Source: JBNAGF01 sp049801055
Lineage (GTDB): Bacteria; Pseudomonadota; Alphaproteobacteria; Rhodobacterales; Rhodobacteraceae
Length of the DNA stretch: 64,000 nt
NCBI RefSeq assembly: GCF_049801055.1
Contig: NZ_JBNAGF010000013.1
Location: 87,260-151,259, forward strand
Reading direction: 5' to 3'
In this document: positions 41,158-49,646 of the stretch, piece after piece
Layout: every line of letters begins with the position of its first letter
How positions within the stretch are numbered: position 1 is the stretch's first letter
Program-made: the position numbers and the translations under genes
Notes under the pieces: generated by a model
What the model saw: the letters and a program-made list of their open reading frames with translations, nothing else
The model's database searches: none
Told to the model about the DNA's origin: nothing

Positions 41158-43947
41158 ATGGACAGCAAGGTTCTATCATCAATTAGACATGCAGAGGTTG
41201 GACGCCTGCAAACACTGCTCGCCGAGCACCGCCAGCCGGTTCTGTTGCTAGGAGCAGGGGCTTCCGTTACATCCGGTGTGCCAGCGGCCGGTGAAACAGT
41301 GAACCGCGCAGCGAAGTGGGCATACTGTAAGTCGCATGGTCGGTCTCCGATGGACCCAGGCGTCGTTGATTCTGATTGGATACCTTGGCTTGAACAGCAG
41401 TCTTGGTTCAAACGGGGGGTTGGTCTCCCCGACCAATACCCTGTTGCGATCGACAACCTTTTGGGAATTGGACAGGATCGAAGAGAGTTCTTCGAGCAAC
41501 TTATCAGCCGTGGTGTGAAGCCCGGACAGGGGTATCGGGCGCTAGCACGGATTTTAGACAACGGTTGGGTTGCAACGGTTCTAACGACAAACTTTGATCA
41601 TTGCATTGATCGAGCGGCCGTTCTTGAAGCAGTGCCGCCCTTCTTGGTCAAGATCCGCACTGCGTCGGATTGGGTCCAGTTCAAAACGTCGCCAGCAAAC
41701 CCGCAGTTAATCCACATCCATGGATCGGTTGAGCACTACTCCGACAAGAATTTGGCCGAAGATGTATTGAAGTTGGACCAAGAGACCGTCGAGCATATCA
41801 AGCCTCTTTTGCGTGATCACCCATTGATTGTAGTTGGGTATCGCGGAATGGAGCCATCGGTCATGAAAGACCTTCTTGAAAACCAAATTGACTATGCAAA
41901 TGGGTTCAAAAACGGGGTCTTCTGGTGCGATATGAAGCGCAGCATAGGCGAATCCCTCTCGCCTCTGGTACAATCTTTTGCGGACAAGATTGGTTCAAAC
42001 TTCAATCGGGTTCCAATTGATGGCTTCGATCAACTATTGAAGACGGACCTGCTGGAGCAACTCGTTGCTCGGCAGACTCCCTTGAAACAACTTGGGCCGG
42101 TCAGCGCCCCGAGTTCTCTTCCTTTGGACATGCGCCCTTTTCAATCCGGGCGGTTCGAAGATCTGGATGAACAGGTTCTTTTCCAGCGGTTGAAGCAGTA
42201 CGCCGACAAGCACTACGAACCTTATCCTGAGCGCTTTAACTCTGATTGGGTCAAAGAACGCGCGGTTGTTAAGAAGCTCCTGCATCAAACTGAAGGTGAT
42301 CCGGAAAGTTCGGCGCCTACGCTCGCTGCTTGGGTCATGTTCGCTCGAACTCCTAACAAGCGCCTCGCCCAGGCAATGGTCAAATTAACCATTGTAGGTC
42401 CGGAATCATGGCTGCGCGGAGCCTTCGGCGATGACGCTGATCTCATCGACACCGGCGAGGCTGACGTTTTTTTGGTTGAGCGAGAAATTGGTGGTACTCT
42501 TTGGAACCAGCTAAACACACTTGAGGAGACGATCGCTCTCCTCAATTCGCCGTTTCTCTTGAAAGATGGAAAATCCCGCCAAGTAACTCCCTATCATCCG
42601 TTGGCTATCCATGAAATGATTGTGAATGCACTAGTGCATCGGGATTATGCGGTTGAAGCGCCAATAGAAATCAGGATTTCACCGACTGAGATTGAAACGG
42701 TAAGTCCAGGGGGTCTCATAGATGAAGTCGCGCTACGGACCGGCGCAGAGTCGATTGAGAGCCTTGTACGCGGAGGTTCGCGGGGTGTTTTGAAGGGCTA
42801 TCGAAACCCAGTCATTTCGAGTTTCTTTTACGGTAGCAACGAAATGGAAAGGCGCGGCTCAGGCCTAGCCGACATGCTTCAATACACAATCGACAATAAT
42901 GGTGATGTGCATTTCTATCCGATGGAGCAGAATTCTGCGTTTAAGGTACTGATTTTTGCCCGACCAGAAGCAGTAGATGAAATTACTCGCACGGCGGTAG
43001 CAGATCAGTCTGAAACAGTACGGTTCACGACAAATCTTTTGGAATTTGTTGGTTTGCCGGAAAAGATTTGGCACGCCGGTACATCCGCGCGATCAGCATC
43101 AGGGCTTCGGAAAAGCGCCGGAGATCTTCCAGTTCCTCCAGGATATGTCCAAGATGGGCGCTTCTTTAGTTTTTACGATCTGGAGCGGATCACAAGTGAC
43201 TATGTAACGCCATTTGACGATGGAGACATCGAAGAACTGACAATCCCAGAGCTCTTTGAGCAGGGAAATGGTTTGAACATCATGCGTAGGCTACTGCATG
43301 AGCTGTTGAACGAACACCTAAGGGCAATCGGCCTGGTTGTTGACGAGGATCGTCGCCGGGCGCACTTCCCCAAAACCGACGAGCCTGAAAGAAAAATCAC
43401 TTATCAGGGACGCGTGAAGCGCGCTACGAGAACCATTGTGAAGGCTCGTACAAGGCGAGATTCTGACGATCTTCTCTACTACGAACATAAGGCCTTCACA
43501 TACTCCTTGATGGCCTTTGGGATTGACTGGGGTCTCTTTATCAACCCGGGTTACGTCTTCACTCGCGACGGCAATCGCCGGTACTTAGGAAGAGATAGAA
43601 TAAATATTCTTTCGACAAAAAGGGCTGCCCGAGACTTTAATCCAAGTGTGATGCACGATGTGACTTTCTGGATGGCATGTTTGTCCGAGGAGGCTGAAGG
43701 TGTGTTTGCCTTGAAACCTGATACGAGGAACACGCTTTCGGATTATGCGCCAACAGTACTACTCAACAGTGCGTTCCCCGGAATTGCTTATAAGTCGACA
43801 GCATTTGGTGATGGTCGAACCCTTGAGGACGAACTGGAACGGAGGGTTTTGGAGGCTGATCAAGAGTTGGAAGATCTTGCAGCGATTGACGACGTTGATG
43901 CAGCACAAGATGTTCCCGATGATGATAGTGGGGACGATGGCCAATGA
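41158..43947 (+). CDS. SIR2-HATPase-APAZ protein of a short prokaryotic Argonaute system
   Basis: 929 residues in three parts. Residues 20-290 are a SIR2 NADase: LLGAGASVTSGVPAAGE near residue 30, TTNFDHCIDRA near 143, HIHGS near 187 and LIVVGYRGMEPSVMKDLL. The middle (about 420-600) matches the Schlafen-associated HATPase_c_4/COG2865 domain: ALVHRDYAVEAP near 491, EIETVSPGGLIDEV, SGLADML. The C-terminal part (about 680-890) resembles APAZ, the domain that holds short Argonautes (GLFINPGYVFTRDGNR, RAARDFNPSVMHDVTFWMAC). In SIR2-APAZ/short Ago systems target recognition triggers NAD depletion. Usual SIR2-APAZ proteins are about 570 residues, so the inserted domain is extra. Base composition is more AT-rich than the neighbours. 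Confidence 0.85.
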   Translation: MDSKVLSSIRHAEVGRLQTLLAEHRQPVLLLGAGASVTSGVPAAGETVNRAAKWAYCKSHGRSPMDPGVVDSDWIPWLEQQSWFKRGVGLPDQYPVAIDNLLGIGQDRREFFEQLISRGVKPGQGYRALARILDNGWVATVLTTNFDHCIDRAAVLEAVPPFLVKIRTASDWVQFKTSPANPQLIHIHGSVEHYSDKNLAEDVLKLDQETVEHIKPLLRDHPLIVVGYRGMEPSVMKDLLENQIDYANGFKNGVFWCDMKRSIGESLSPLVQSFADKIGSNFNRVPIDGFDQLLKTDLLEQLVARQTPLKQLGPVSAPSSLPLDMRPFQSGRFEDLDEQVLFQRLKQYADKHYEPYPERFNSDWVKERAVVKKLLHQTEGDPESSAPTLAAWVMFARTPNKRLAQAMVKLTIVGPESWLRGAFGDDADLIDTGEADVFLVEREIGGTLWNQLNTLEETIALLNSPFLLKDGKSRQVTPYHPLAIHEMIVNALVHRDYAVEAPIEIRISPTEIETVSPGGLIDEVALRTGAESIESLVRGGSRGVLKGYRNPVISSFFYGSNEMERRGSGLADMLQYTIDNNGDVHFYPMEQNSAFKVLIFARPEAVDEITRTAVADQSETVRFTTNLLEFVGLPEKIWHAGTSARSASGLRKSAGDLPVPPGYVQDGRFFSFYDLERITSDYVTPFDDGDIEELTIPELFEQGNGLNIMRRLLHELLNEHLRAIGLVVDEDRRRAHFPKTDEPERKITYQGRVKRATRTIVKARTRRDSDDLLYYEHKAFTYSLMAFGIDWGLFINPGYVFTRDGNRRYLGRDRINILSTKRAARDFNPSVMHDVTFWMACLSEEAEGVFALKPDTRNTLSDYAPTVLLNSAFPGIAYKSTAFGDGRTLEDELERRVLEADQELEDLAAIDDVDAAQDVPDDDSGDDGQ

Positions 43948-45452
43948 CGCTAGAGCTGTCAGTCAAAGAGTTGGCGCCCCCAAACCTTCAATTTGGTGGT
44001 GCTCTTTCGGTTTCGGATCCCAAGGTAGGACTGGCACAGGCGGGGCCATTCGACCTCCATTTTGGGTCGGCTTCAAGGAAGCAGAAGATTGGCGTCGGAA
44101 TAATTGGCCCGCAATGGATGATCGATCTCACTAGGGCTTGGTTAGAGCGCTGCATGAACCCGATCCCAGTTTTGGAAGGCGAAACACAACTGAGACGGAT
44201 GTTTCCTGGTTTCGAAGAGACGTTCCACAGCGCACTGGTGACTAAAGACAGTTGGACTGTTCGGCTAGACGAGGGCGGGGTAGGCGACAAACTCGGCACT
44301 GCGCTCGCAATCAGTGATCCATTCCGCCGCTTCGAGCAGGTGCTGGACGCTTACGCTGATGCATTGGATAGCCTTGCCGCTCGCGACTCCAATCGACCTG
44401 ACTTGGTCATAATGGCGATGCCAGACGAGGTTCTAAAGAAGTCCCACTCTGTAGAGCGAAGCGCGACAACCGAGGAAAAGAAAGCTGCAGCTATAATTCG
44501 AAAGTCTCGGGCCAATGGTCAACTTGATTTGTTTGATCTATTTGAAGAAGTCGAGCAGACGGAAGAGGACTTTCTGAAGAGAGACTTGCGCCATGCACTT
44601 AAAGCGCGTGCGCTCAGAGCCAAGCTTCCGATACAAATGGTCACCCGGAACCTTCTTGAGGACACGCCTCGTGGTCAAGATGCTGCAACCAGAGCATGGA
44701 ACTTTTCAGTTGGTGTCTACTACAAAGCGGGTGGAGTTCCATGGCGATTGCCCCAAACGGGGCCTGAGACGTGCTTTGTTGGAATATCTTTCCATCACCT
44801 GAGAACAACCAAGCGCCACATTGTTCAATCCAGTTTGGCGCAGGCTTTTTCGAGCGAGGGAGAAGGATTTGCAATCCGGGGTGATGGCGTACCAGCCACA
44901 CCCGATCAGAGCCGCAATGTTCACCTTTCCGAAGAGCAAGCATACGATCTCTCAAAAGATATCGTGGCGGAATATGCAACGCGTGCGGGTGGTCCACCGG
45001 TACGAGTGGTAATGCACAAGACCACATATTTCGATGCCGCCGAACTTGCGGGTATTAAGGCGGCACTAACTGACATCCCCATTGTTGATCTCGTGACGCT
45101 GGTTCCGAGCAGTTTGCGTCTGTTGAGGCTGGGGGTCTATCCTCCGAATGTCGGAACACTTTGCACTATCAATTCTGGTACCTCCTTCTTATTCACGTCA
45201 GGCTTCATGCCCGAGTTGGGTACGTATCCTGGCCCTCATGTTCCGCAGCCGTTTGAAATCCGAATGCAGTCAGGTGGTAGTAAGACTGAGGCTGCTCAAG
45301 ACGTATTGAATCTCACTCGCATGAATTGGAATACGGCTGATATTCGTGGGAAGTGGCCCGTGACTTTGTCGTTCGCGCGTCGAGTCGGCGGCATCCTTGA
45401 CGAGTTCGGAGACGCTGAGCCGGGCGAGACCTCATTTCGCTACTTCGTCTGA
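43944..45452 (+). CDS. Short prokaryotic Argonaute (MID-PIWI), catalytically inactive
   Basis: A 502-residue protein with the two-domain short-pAgo architecture. The first ~280 residues hold an N-terminal segment, a MID region (PDLVIMAMPDEVLKK, LPIQMVTRNLL) and an acidic insert; the PIWI part begins at ETCFVGISFHH, where an active enzyme has Asp (G-I-D) and here has Ser. The C-terminal TRMNWNTADIRGKWPVTLSF is typical of short pAgo tails. Lacking the DEDX set, it should bind a guide and target nucleic acid without cutting it and signal to its partner. It overlaps the SIR2-HATPase-APAZ gene by 4 nt. It is a strong partner assignment. Confidence 0.9.
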   Translation: MTLELSVKELAPPNLQFGGALSVSDPKVGLAQAGPFDLHFGSASRKQKIGVGIIGPQWMIDLTRAWLERCMNPIPVLEGETQLRRMFPGFEETFHSALVTKDSWTVRLDEGGVGDKLGTALAISDPFRRFEQVLDAYADALDSLAARDSNRPDLVIMAMPDEVLKKSHSVERSATTEEKKAAAIIRKSRANGQLDLFDLFEEVEQTEEDFLKRDLRHALKARALRAKLPIQMVTRNLLEDTPRGQDAATRAWNFSVGVYYKAGGVPWRLPQTGPETCFVGISFHHLRTTKRHIVQSSLAQAFSSEGEGFAIRGDGVPATPDQSRNVHLSEEQAYDLSKDIVAEYATRAGGPPVRVVMHKTTYFDAAELAGIKAALTDIPIVDLVTLVPSSLRLLRLGVYPPNVGTLCTINSGTSFLFTSGFMPELGTYPGPHVPQPFEIRMQSGGSKTEAAQDVLNLTRMNWNTADIRGKWPVTLSFARRVGGILDEFGDAEPGETSFRYFV

Positions 45453-45615
45453 GAGCCCGACGGATACTTGCTTTCCTTAGTCTCAATGCTCGTGGACTAC
45501 TCCGAGCACGGTAACGAAAATGGCTCCTCCTATTGACCTGAACGTCTTTGCAGGCCGCCTGTTGGCCAGCCTTTTTGAGGGTTCGAAAAGTGCTGCAGCG
45601 TTGCGGGGCCGATTC

Positions 45616-45701
45616 TGGTGCGGACAGCGGGACTCAAACCCGCACGCTCGATTGTGCAGGAGATTTTAAGTCTCCGGTGTCTACCATTCCACCATGTCCG
45701 C
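45616..45701 (-). tRNA. tRNA-Leu (anticodon UAA)
   Basis: On the minus strand, 86 nt including CCA. Acceptor stem GCGGACA/TGTCCGC, anticodon arm GGAGA-CTTAAAA-TCTCC with anticodon TAA, long variable arm, T-arm GCGGG-TTTGAGT-CCCGC, discriminator A and encoded CCA. All arms pair. The gene is convergent with the Argonaute gene. Confidence 0.9.
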
Positions 45702-45702
45702 G

Positions 45703-45778
45703 TGGTGCCTCGGGCAGGATTCGAACCTGCGACCTAACCGTTATGAGCGGTCAGCTCTAACCGCTGAGCTACCGAGGC
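45703..45778 (-). tRNA. tRNA with anticodon CAU (elongator Met or Ile2)
   Basis: On the minus strand, 76 nt including CCA, one nucleotide from the tRNA-Leu gene. Acceptor GCCTCGG/CCGAGGC, D-stem GCTC/GAGC, anticodon arm GACCG-CTCATAA-CGGTT, T-arm GCAGG-TTCGAAT-CCTGC. The sequence alone does not tell elongator tRNA-Met from a lysidine-modified tRNA-Ile. The initiator type is unlikely given the normal first base pair. Confidence 0.88.
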
Positions 45779-45897
45779 ACGTGGGGATCACTGAATGAGC
45801 GAATTCGGTGTCTTGCTCAAGGGTCTTAGCGTCAGCTTGGCGAGATTTCTGGGCTTCCGCTGGACGGATGCCGAAAGGCACTTCGTGTCAGTGATAT

Positions 45898-45924
45898 GAA
45901 AAAAGTAAAAGCAAGCTTTGGGTT
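45898..45924 (+). repeat. Leader element copy 1 (upstream of ArdC-like gene)
   Basis: GAAAAAAGTAAAAGCAAGC continued by TTTGGGTT, with the palindrome AAAGCAAGCTTT at 45908-45919, is one of six related leaders in this block (others at 47005, 47504, 50947, 55266, 56871). The following GTTTTGCCGGATCC also recurs in weaker form at 56871. Confidence 0.65.
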
Positions 45925-46050
45925 TTGCCGGATCCAGAGTCACGGGGTGGGGGTCTGGCAGGGTTCTGGACGGACCCTGCCGTCCCCACCAAGGGTGTTT
46001 CCCCAACGGTACCTCCGGGTCTGCACACTTACCAGACATCGGAGATCATC

Positions 46051-46974
46051 ATGGCCAAATCCAGCAAGCCAAAGTTCGACGCCGCGGCATCGATCACCAA
46101 CGAACTCATTAAGATCATCGACCGGGGCGTGCTGCCCTGGCGCAAGCCCTGGACCGTCGGCGGCAGTTCCGTGCCGCTCCGTCAGAACGGCGAACCCTAT
46201 CAGGGCGTCAACAACTTCCTGCTGACCATGCGCACCATGATGGCCGGATACGCCTCGCCTTACTGGATGACGTTGAGGCAGGCGAACGAGCTCGATGCGA
46301 AAGTCATCAAGGGCTCGAAATCGTCGGTGGTCGTCTACTACGGAACGGCCGAGCGCGAACAGGTCGAAAGCGCCCACGGCGGGGAGGCGGAAACCGAAGA
46401 CCCCAAAACCATCCCCTTCATGAAATCCTACCGCGTCTTCAACGCCGATCAGATCGAGGGGTTGGACCCTCGCTTCCATCCCGCTGCGGCCGAACCGGAA
46501 GTTCATCCCGAACGCGCACCGATCCCGCATATGCAGAGCTTCTTCGAGGCAATCGGTGCCAATGTCAGCTTCTCTGGTCGGGAAGCATGTTATGTCCCGA
46601 ACCTCGACAAGATTTACATGCCCCCGATCGAGCTCTTCGAGAACCCGCGGAATTTCTACGCCGTCTGGGGTCATGAGCTGGGTCACTGGACGAAACCCCG
46701 GCATCGGTTGAACCGAAGCTATGGCGACGCTCGGTTCGGGAACACGGCATATGCCCGCGAAGAGATTGTGGCCGAGCTCTGTACGGTGTTTTTGGGTCAG
46801 AAGCTGGGGTTTTCGGCGCATACGCTGGAGCTGAATGCGGCCTATCTCAGCAACTGGGTCCGGGTGCTCCGCTCAGACAAGCGGGCGATCTTCAAACATG
46901 CGGCGGACGCGCAGCGCGCCTGCGACTATCTCGTCGCCGTGTCGGAGGCGGGGCAGGGGGAACAGGCCGCATGA
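46051..46974 (+). CDS. ArdC-like antirestriction/ssDNA-binding protein
   Basis: About 307 residues from ATG 46051 (MAKSSKPKFDAAASITNELI). It shows the ArdC N-terminal domain (GVLPWRKPWTVGGSSVPL, GEPYQGVNNFLLTM, SPYWMTLRQANELDAKV) and the metallopeptidase-like C-terminal motif WGHELGHWTKPRHRLNRS (HExGH) with AREEIVAELCTVFLG. ArdC proteins bind ssDNA during conjugal entry and protect incoming DNA from restriction. The family is typical for conjugative plasmids. It follows leader element copy 1 and has its own ribosome site region. Confidence 0.85.
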   Translation: MAKSSKPKFDAAASITNELIKIIDRGVLPWRKPWTVGGSSVPLRQNGEPYQGVNNFLLTMRTMMAGYASPYWMTLRQANELDAKVIKGSKSSVVVYYGTAEREQVESAHGGEAETEDPKTIPFMKSYRVFNADQIEGLDPRFHPAAAEPEVHPERAPIPHMQSFFEAIGANVSFSGREACYVPNLDKIYMPPIELFENPRNFYAVWGHELGHWTKPRHRLNRSYGDARFGNTAYAREEIVAELCTVFLGQKLGFSAHTLELNAAYLSNWVRVLRSDKRAIFKHAADAQRACDYLVAVSEAGQGEQAA

Positions 46975-47004
46975 CGTCCGAGGCTGTCCGGGCTGGTAGG
47001 GCGT

Positions 47005-47029
47005 GTGAAAGGAAAAGCTGGCTTTGGGT
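47005..47029 (+). repeat. Leader element copy 2 (upstream of DUF3768 gene)
   Basis: GTGAAAGGAAAAGCTGGC then TTTGGGT, with AAAGCTGGCTTT as an imperfect palindrome, lies 36 nt before ATG 47065. Best match to the leader at 55266. Confidence 0.7.
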
Positions 47030-47064
47030 CTGGTGGTTTCAACACATCCCGAAAGGACAGCCCC

Positions 47065-47454
47065 ATGAGCCATGCCGAACCCGCAGAGTATCCCCGACCG
47101 AACGCCACCGTCATCGCCGCCCATAACGATGCCTTCCGCAGGTTTGCCTGTCTGGGCATCGCCCCGGATCAGGCGATCCAGGGCCGCCTCGTCGTGACCC
47201 AGTCCCTGATCGAGGCCGGCGATGGTTTCGTGACGGAAGCCGTGAAGGCCACCGGTGCGTTCGATACATTCGAGCCCGACAATGACCCTGACGGCTGGCA
47301 CGATTTCGGGGCGGTGACGATCCGCGGCGAGACTGTGTTCTGGAAAATTGACCTCTACGAGGCCGGTTCCGACTTCCGCTACGGCGCCGAGGCTCCCGAC
47401 AATCCAGAAACCACCATGCGCGTTCTTACCATCATGATGGCGCGCGACTGGTAG
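47065..47454 (+). CDS. DUF3768 family protein
   Basis: 129 residues from ATG 47065 (MSHAEPAEYPRPNATVIAAH). It matches DUF3768, a small alpha/beta protein: NDAFRRFACLGIAPDQAIQG, LVVTQSLIEAGDGFV, and the region NDPDGWHDFGAVTIRGETVF, WKIDLYEAGSDFRYG. Function is unknown. It is found on alphaproteobacterial plasmids along with the same neighbours, an ArdC-like gene before it and a large ParB-like gene after it. A ribosome site (AAAGGACAG) precedes it. Confidence 0.75.
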   Translation: MSHAEPAEYPRPNATVIAAHNDAFRRFACLGIAPDQAIQGRLVVTQSLIEAGDGFVTEAVKATGAFDTFEPDNDPDGWHDFGAVTIRGETVFWKIDLYEAGSDFRYGAEAPDNPETTMRVLTIMMARDW

Positions 47455-47503
47455 GGCAGGCCGCACCCCAACCTTACATCACCGACAGGCCCGCTGACCC
47501 TCC

Positions 47504-47526
47504 GAAAGGGAAAGTGGGCCTCTTGT
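47504..47526 (+). repeat. Leader element copy 3 (upstream of ParB-like gene)
   Basis: GAAAGGGAAAGTGGGCCT then CTTGT, followed by CCTGTTGG, resembles the other leaders and ends 77 nt before ATG 47603. The TGTCCTGTYGG tail is shared with copy 4 at 50947. Confidence 0.6.
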
Positions 47527-47602
47527 CCTGTTGGTTCCCGGATCCGGGGATCGGTCGCACGGAAACTCGCGGCCCTCTCAATCACGTCGAGAAGGACATG
47601 CC

Positions 47603-49576
47603 ATGACTCAGTCGTTCAAACCCACCACCGTCGCCATCGGCGATCTTGTCGCCCATCCCGCAAACGTACGGACCAATTCCCCCGAGACCTACGCCTCCGA
47701 GAATATCGCGCATCTCAAGGCCAGCATCGCCGTATTGGGCCTCCTGCAACCGCTGCTCGTCCAGAAGATCGACGGCAAGTTCGGGGTGCTCGCCGGTGGC
47801 CGTCGACACGCGGCCCTGCTGGAACTTGCTGCGGACAAGGCCGCCAAGGGCTTCACCAACAGCACGAAGATCGATTGCCGACTGGTCTCCGAAGATTGTG
47901 ATGTGACCACCGCGCTCTCGCTCGCCGAAAACATCACCCAGGCCCCGATGAACGCGATCGACGAGTTCGAGGCCTTCGCCCGGATGATGGAGGTCGATGG
48001 TCAGACGCCGGAAACCATCGCCAAGACCTTCGGTACCACGGTCGCCGCTGTCAAAGGCCGTCTGCGCTATGGGCTCATCCATCCCGACATCCGCGCCGCG
48101 GCCCGCGCCAAATCGATCACGCTCGATACGATGAAGGCTTTCGCCGATCATCCCAGCCAGGAGGTGCAACGCGAGGTCTTCGAGGCGCTCACCAAGGAGG
48201 ACAACCATGTCCAGGCCTACACCGTGCGGAACGCGCTGAAGTCCCGCGGTGTCCAGGTCAGCGACGATATCGGGGCCTTCGTGCGTAAAGACTACGAGGC
48301 GCGCGGCGGTGCCATCGCGGCCGATCTGCTGGACGAGCATTCCGTGCTCGAGGATTCCGCGCTGGTCGAAACGATCCTGCTGGAAAAACTCGCCGCCGCC
48401 GCCGAAGAGGCTCGGGCAGAGATCGGCTTTGCCTGGGCCGACGCGGTCATTCAGTACGACTATGCCGCCATGGCGGATTATGGTCGGGTCTATCCGGGTC
48501 CGGTCGAGCCCGACGAGAAGGGTTCGAGGCGCGTCGACGAGATCACCGCCGAGCTTGAGAAACTCGAACACGAGATGGAGAACGAAGAACTCGAGGACGA
48601 GGCGTACAATGAACTCTACGAACGCGTGGACGCGCTGGAAGCCGAGGCGCGGGACCTCCGGGAGGCCTATAGCACCGAGGATCTTGCCAGCTCCGGCGTG
48701 ATCGCGTCCTGGTCGCATGGCAAGATCTCCCTGCATGTCGGGATGGTGCGCCCTGAAGACAAGACAGAGCGGTCTGGCAAAGGCACCGGCGCACCGAGTG
48801 ACAAGGGCGCCGCAGACGGCGATGAGATCACCTATCCCGCCTCGCTCACCGAGGATCTCAAGACCGAACGGGCAATGGCGCTCGGCGCGGCCATGGCCAA
48901 GCACCCGGAGGCGACGCTTGATCTCACGCTCTTCAAGCTGGTTACGGATGTGCTTACCAGCGGTTTGGGCGTCACCCAGGCGATCAAGGTCGACGCGCGA
49001 CAGGAGTATCGCACCCACGCGAAGATGGACGAGATCGACGGCACATCGCTCGAACAGGTGGCGGCAGCGCATGACGCGCTCAACCTCTCCTGGGCCGATG
49101 ACGCGAAGTCCCCTGCCGACCAGTTTGCGCTCTTCCGGGCCCTTGACGCGGGCGAGAAGGCGAAACTCGTCGCCTACGCTACGGCCGCGACCACGCAATC
49201 CTGTTTCGCACGGGACAGGCAGCGCGACAGCTTGATGCATGACTTCGAAGTCGAGATCATGCCGGACATACGGGCGCATTGGACGCCGAATGCGGCGCTT
49301 TTCAACCGCTTCAAGAAGGCCTGGCTTCTGAAGATTCTCGGCGAGGAGCTGGGGCTCGCACAAGAGGCGGTGACATTGGCCTCTTCGACCAAGAAGCAAG
49401 TCGTCGAATTCTGCGAAAAGCTCTTTGCGGAGCCTTTCGCCACGCTGACGGAGGCGCAGCGCGCGGCGGTCGCGGCCTGGTGTCCTCCGATGATGCAGAC
49501 GGCAGGTGTCGAGCCGGTTGATGCTGGCGAGTCCGAGACACCCGTAGACGCAACCGGGGTCGCCAAAGCGGCCTGA
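47603..49576 (+). CDS. Large ParB/Spo0J-like nuclease-domain protein
   Basis: About 657 residues from ATG 47603. The ParB N-terminal domain is clear: IGDLVAHPANVRTNSPETYA, FGVLAGGRRHAALLELAADK, ALSLAENITQAPMNAIDEFE and the helix-turn-helix KTFGTTVAAVKGRLRYGLI. Residues about 320-400 are strongly acidic and helical (coiled-coil-like); the C-terminus carries no known motif. It is roughly twice the size of RepB at 31488 and is not part of repABC, so it is a second ParB-type protein typical of plasmid transfer or maintenance blocks. It is preceded by a leader element. Confidence 0.85.
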   Translation: MTQSFKPTTVAIGDLVAHPANVRTNSPETYASENIAHLKASIAVLGLLQPLLVQKIDGKFGVLAGGRRHAALLELAADKAAKGFTNSTKIDCRLVSEDCDVTTALSLAENITQAPMNAIDEFEAFARMMEVDGQTPETIAKTFGTTVAAVKGRLRYGLIHPDIRAAARAKSITLDTMKAFADHPSQEVQREVFEALTKEDNHVQAYTVRNALKSRGVQVSDDIGAFVRKDYEARGGAIAADLLDEHSVLEDSALVETILLEKLAAAAEEARAEIGFAWADAVIQYDYAAMADYGRVYPGPVEPDEKGSRRVDEITAELEKLEHEMENEELEDEAYNELYERVDALEAEARDLREAYSTEDLASSGVIASWSHGKISLHVGMVRPEDKTERSGKGTGAPSDKGAADGDEITYPASLTEDLKTERAMALGAAMAKHPEATLDLTLFKLVTDVLTSGLGVTQAIKVDARQEYRTHAKMDEIDGTSLEQVAAAHDALNLSWADDAKSPADQFALFRALDAGEKAKLVAYATAATTQSCFARDRQRDSLMHDFEVEIMPDIRAHWTPNAALFNRFKKAWLLKILGEELGLAQEAVTLASSTKKQVVEFCEKLFAEPFATLTEAQRAAVAAWCPPMMQTAGVEPVDAGESETPVDATGVAKAA

Positions 49577-49646
49577 TCGAGCAGGCGGCCCGCTCGGCAT
49601 GTCCGGCGCGGGTCGCACCCTTCCCTCCATCTTACAGGTAAATCCC

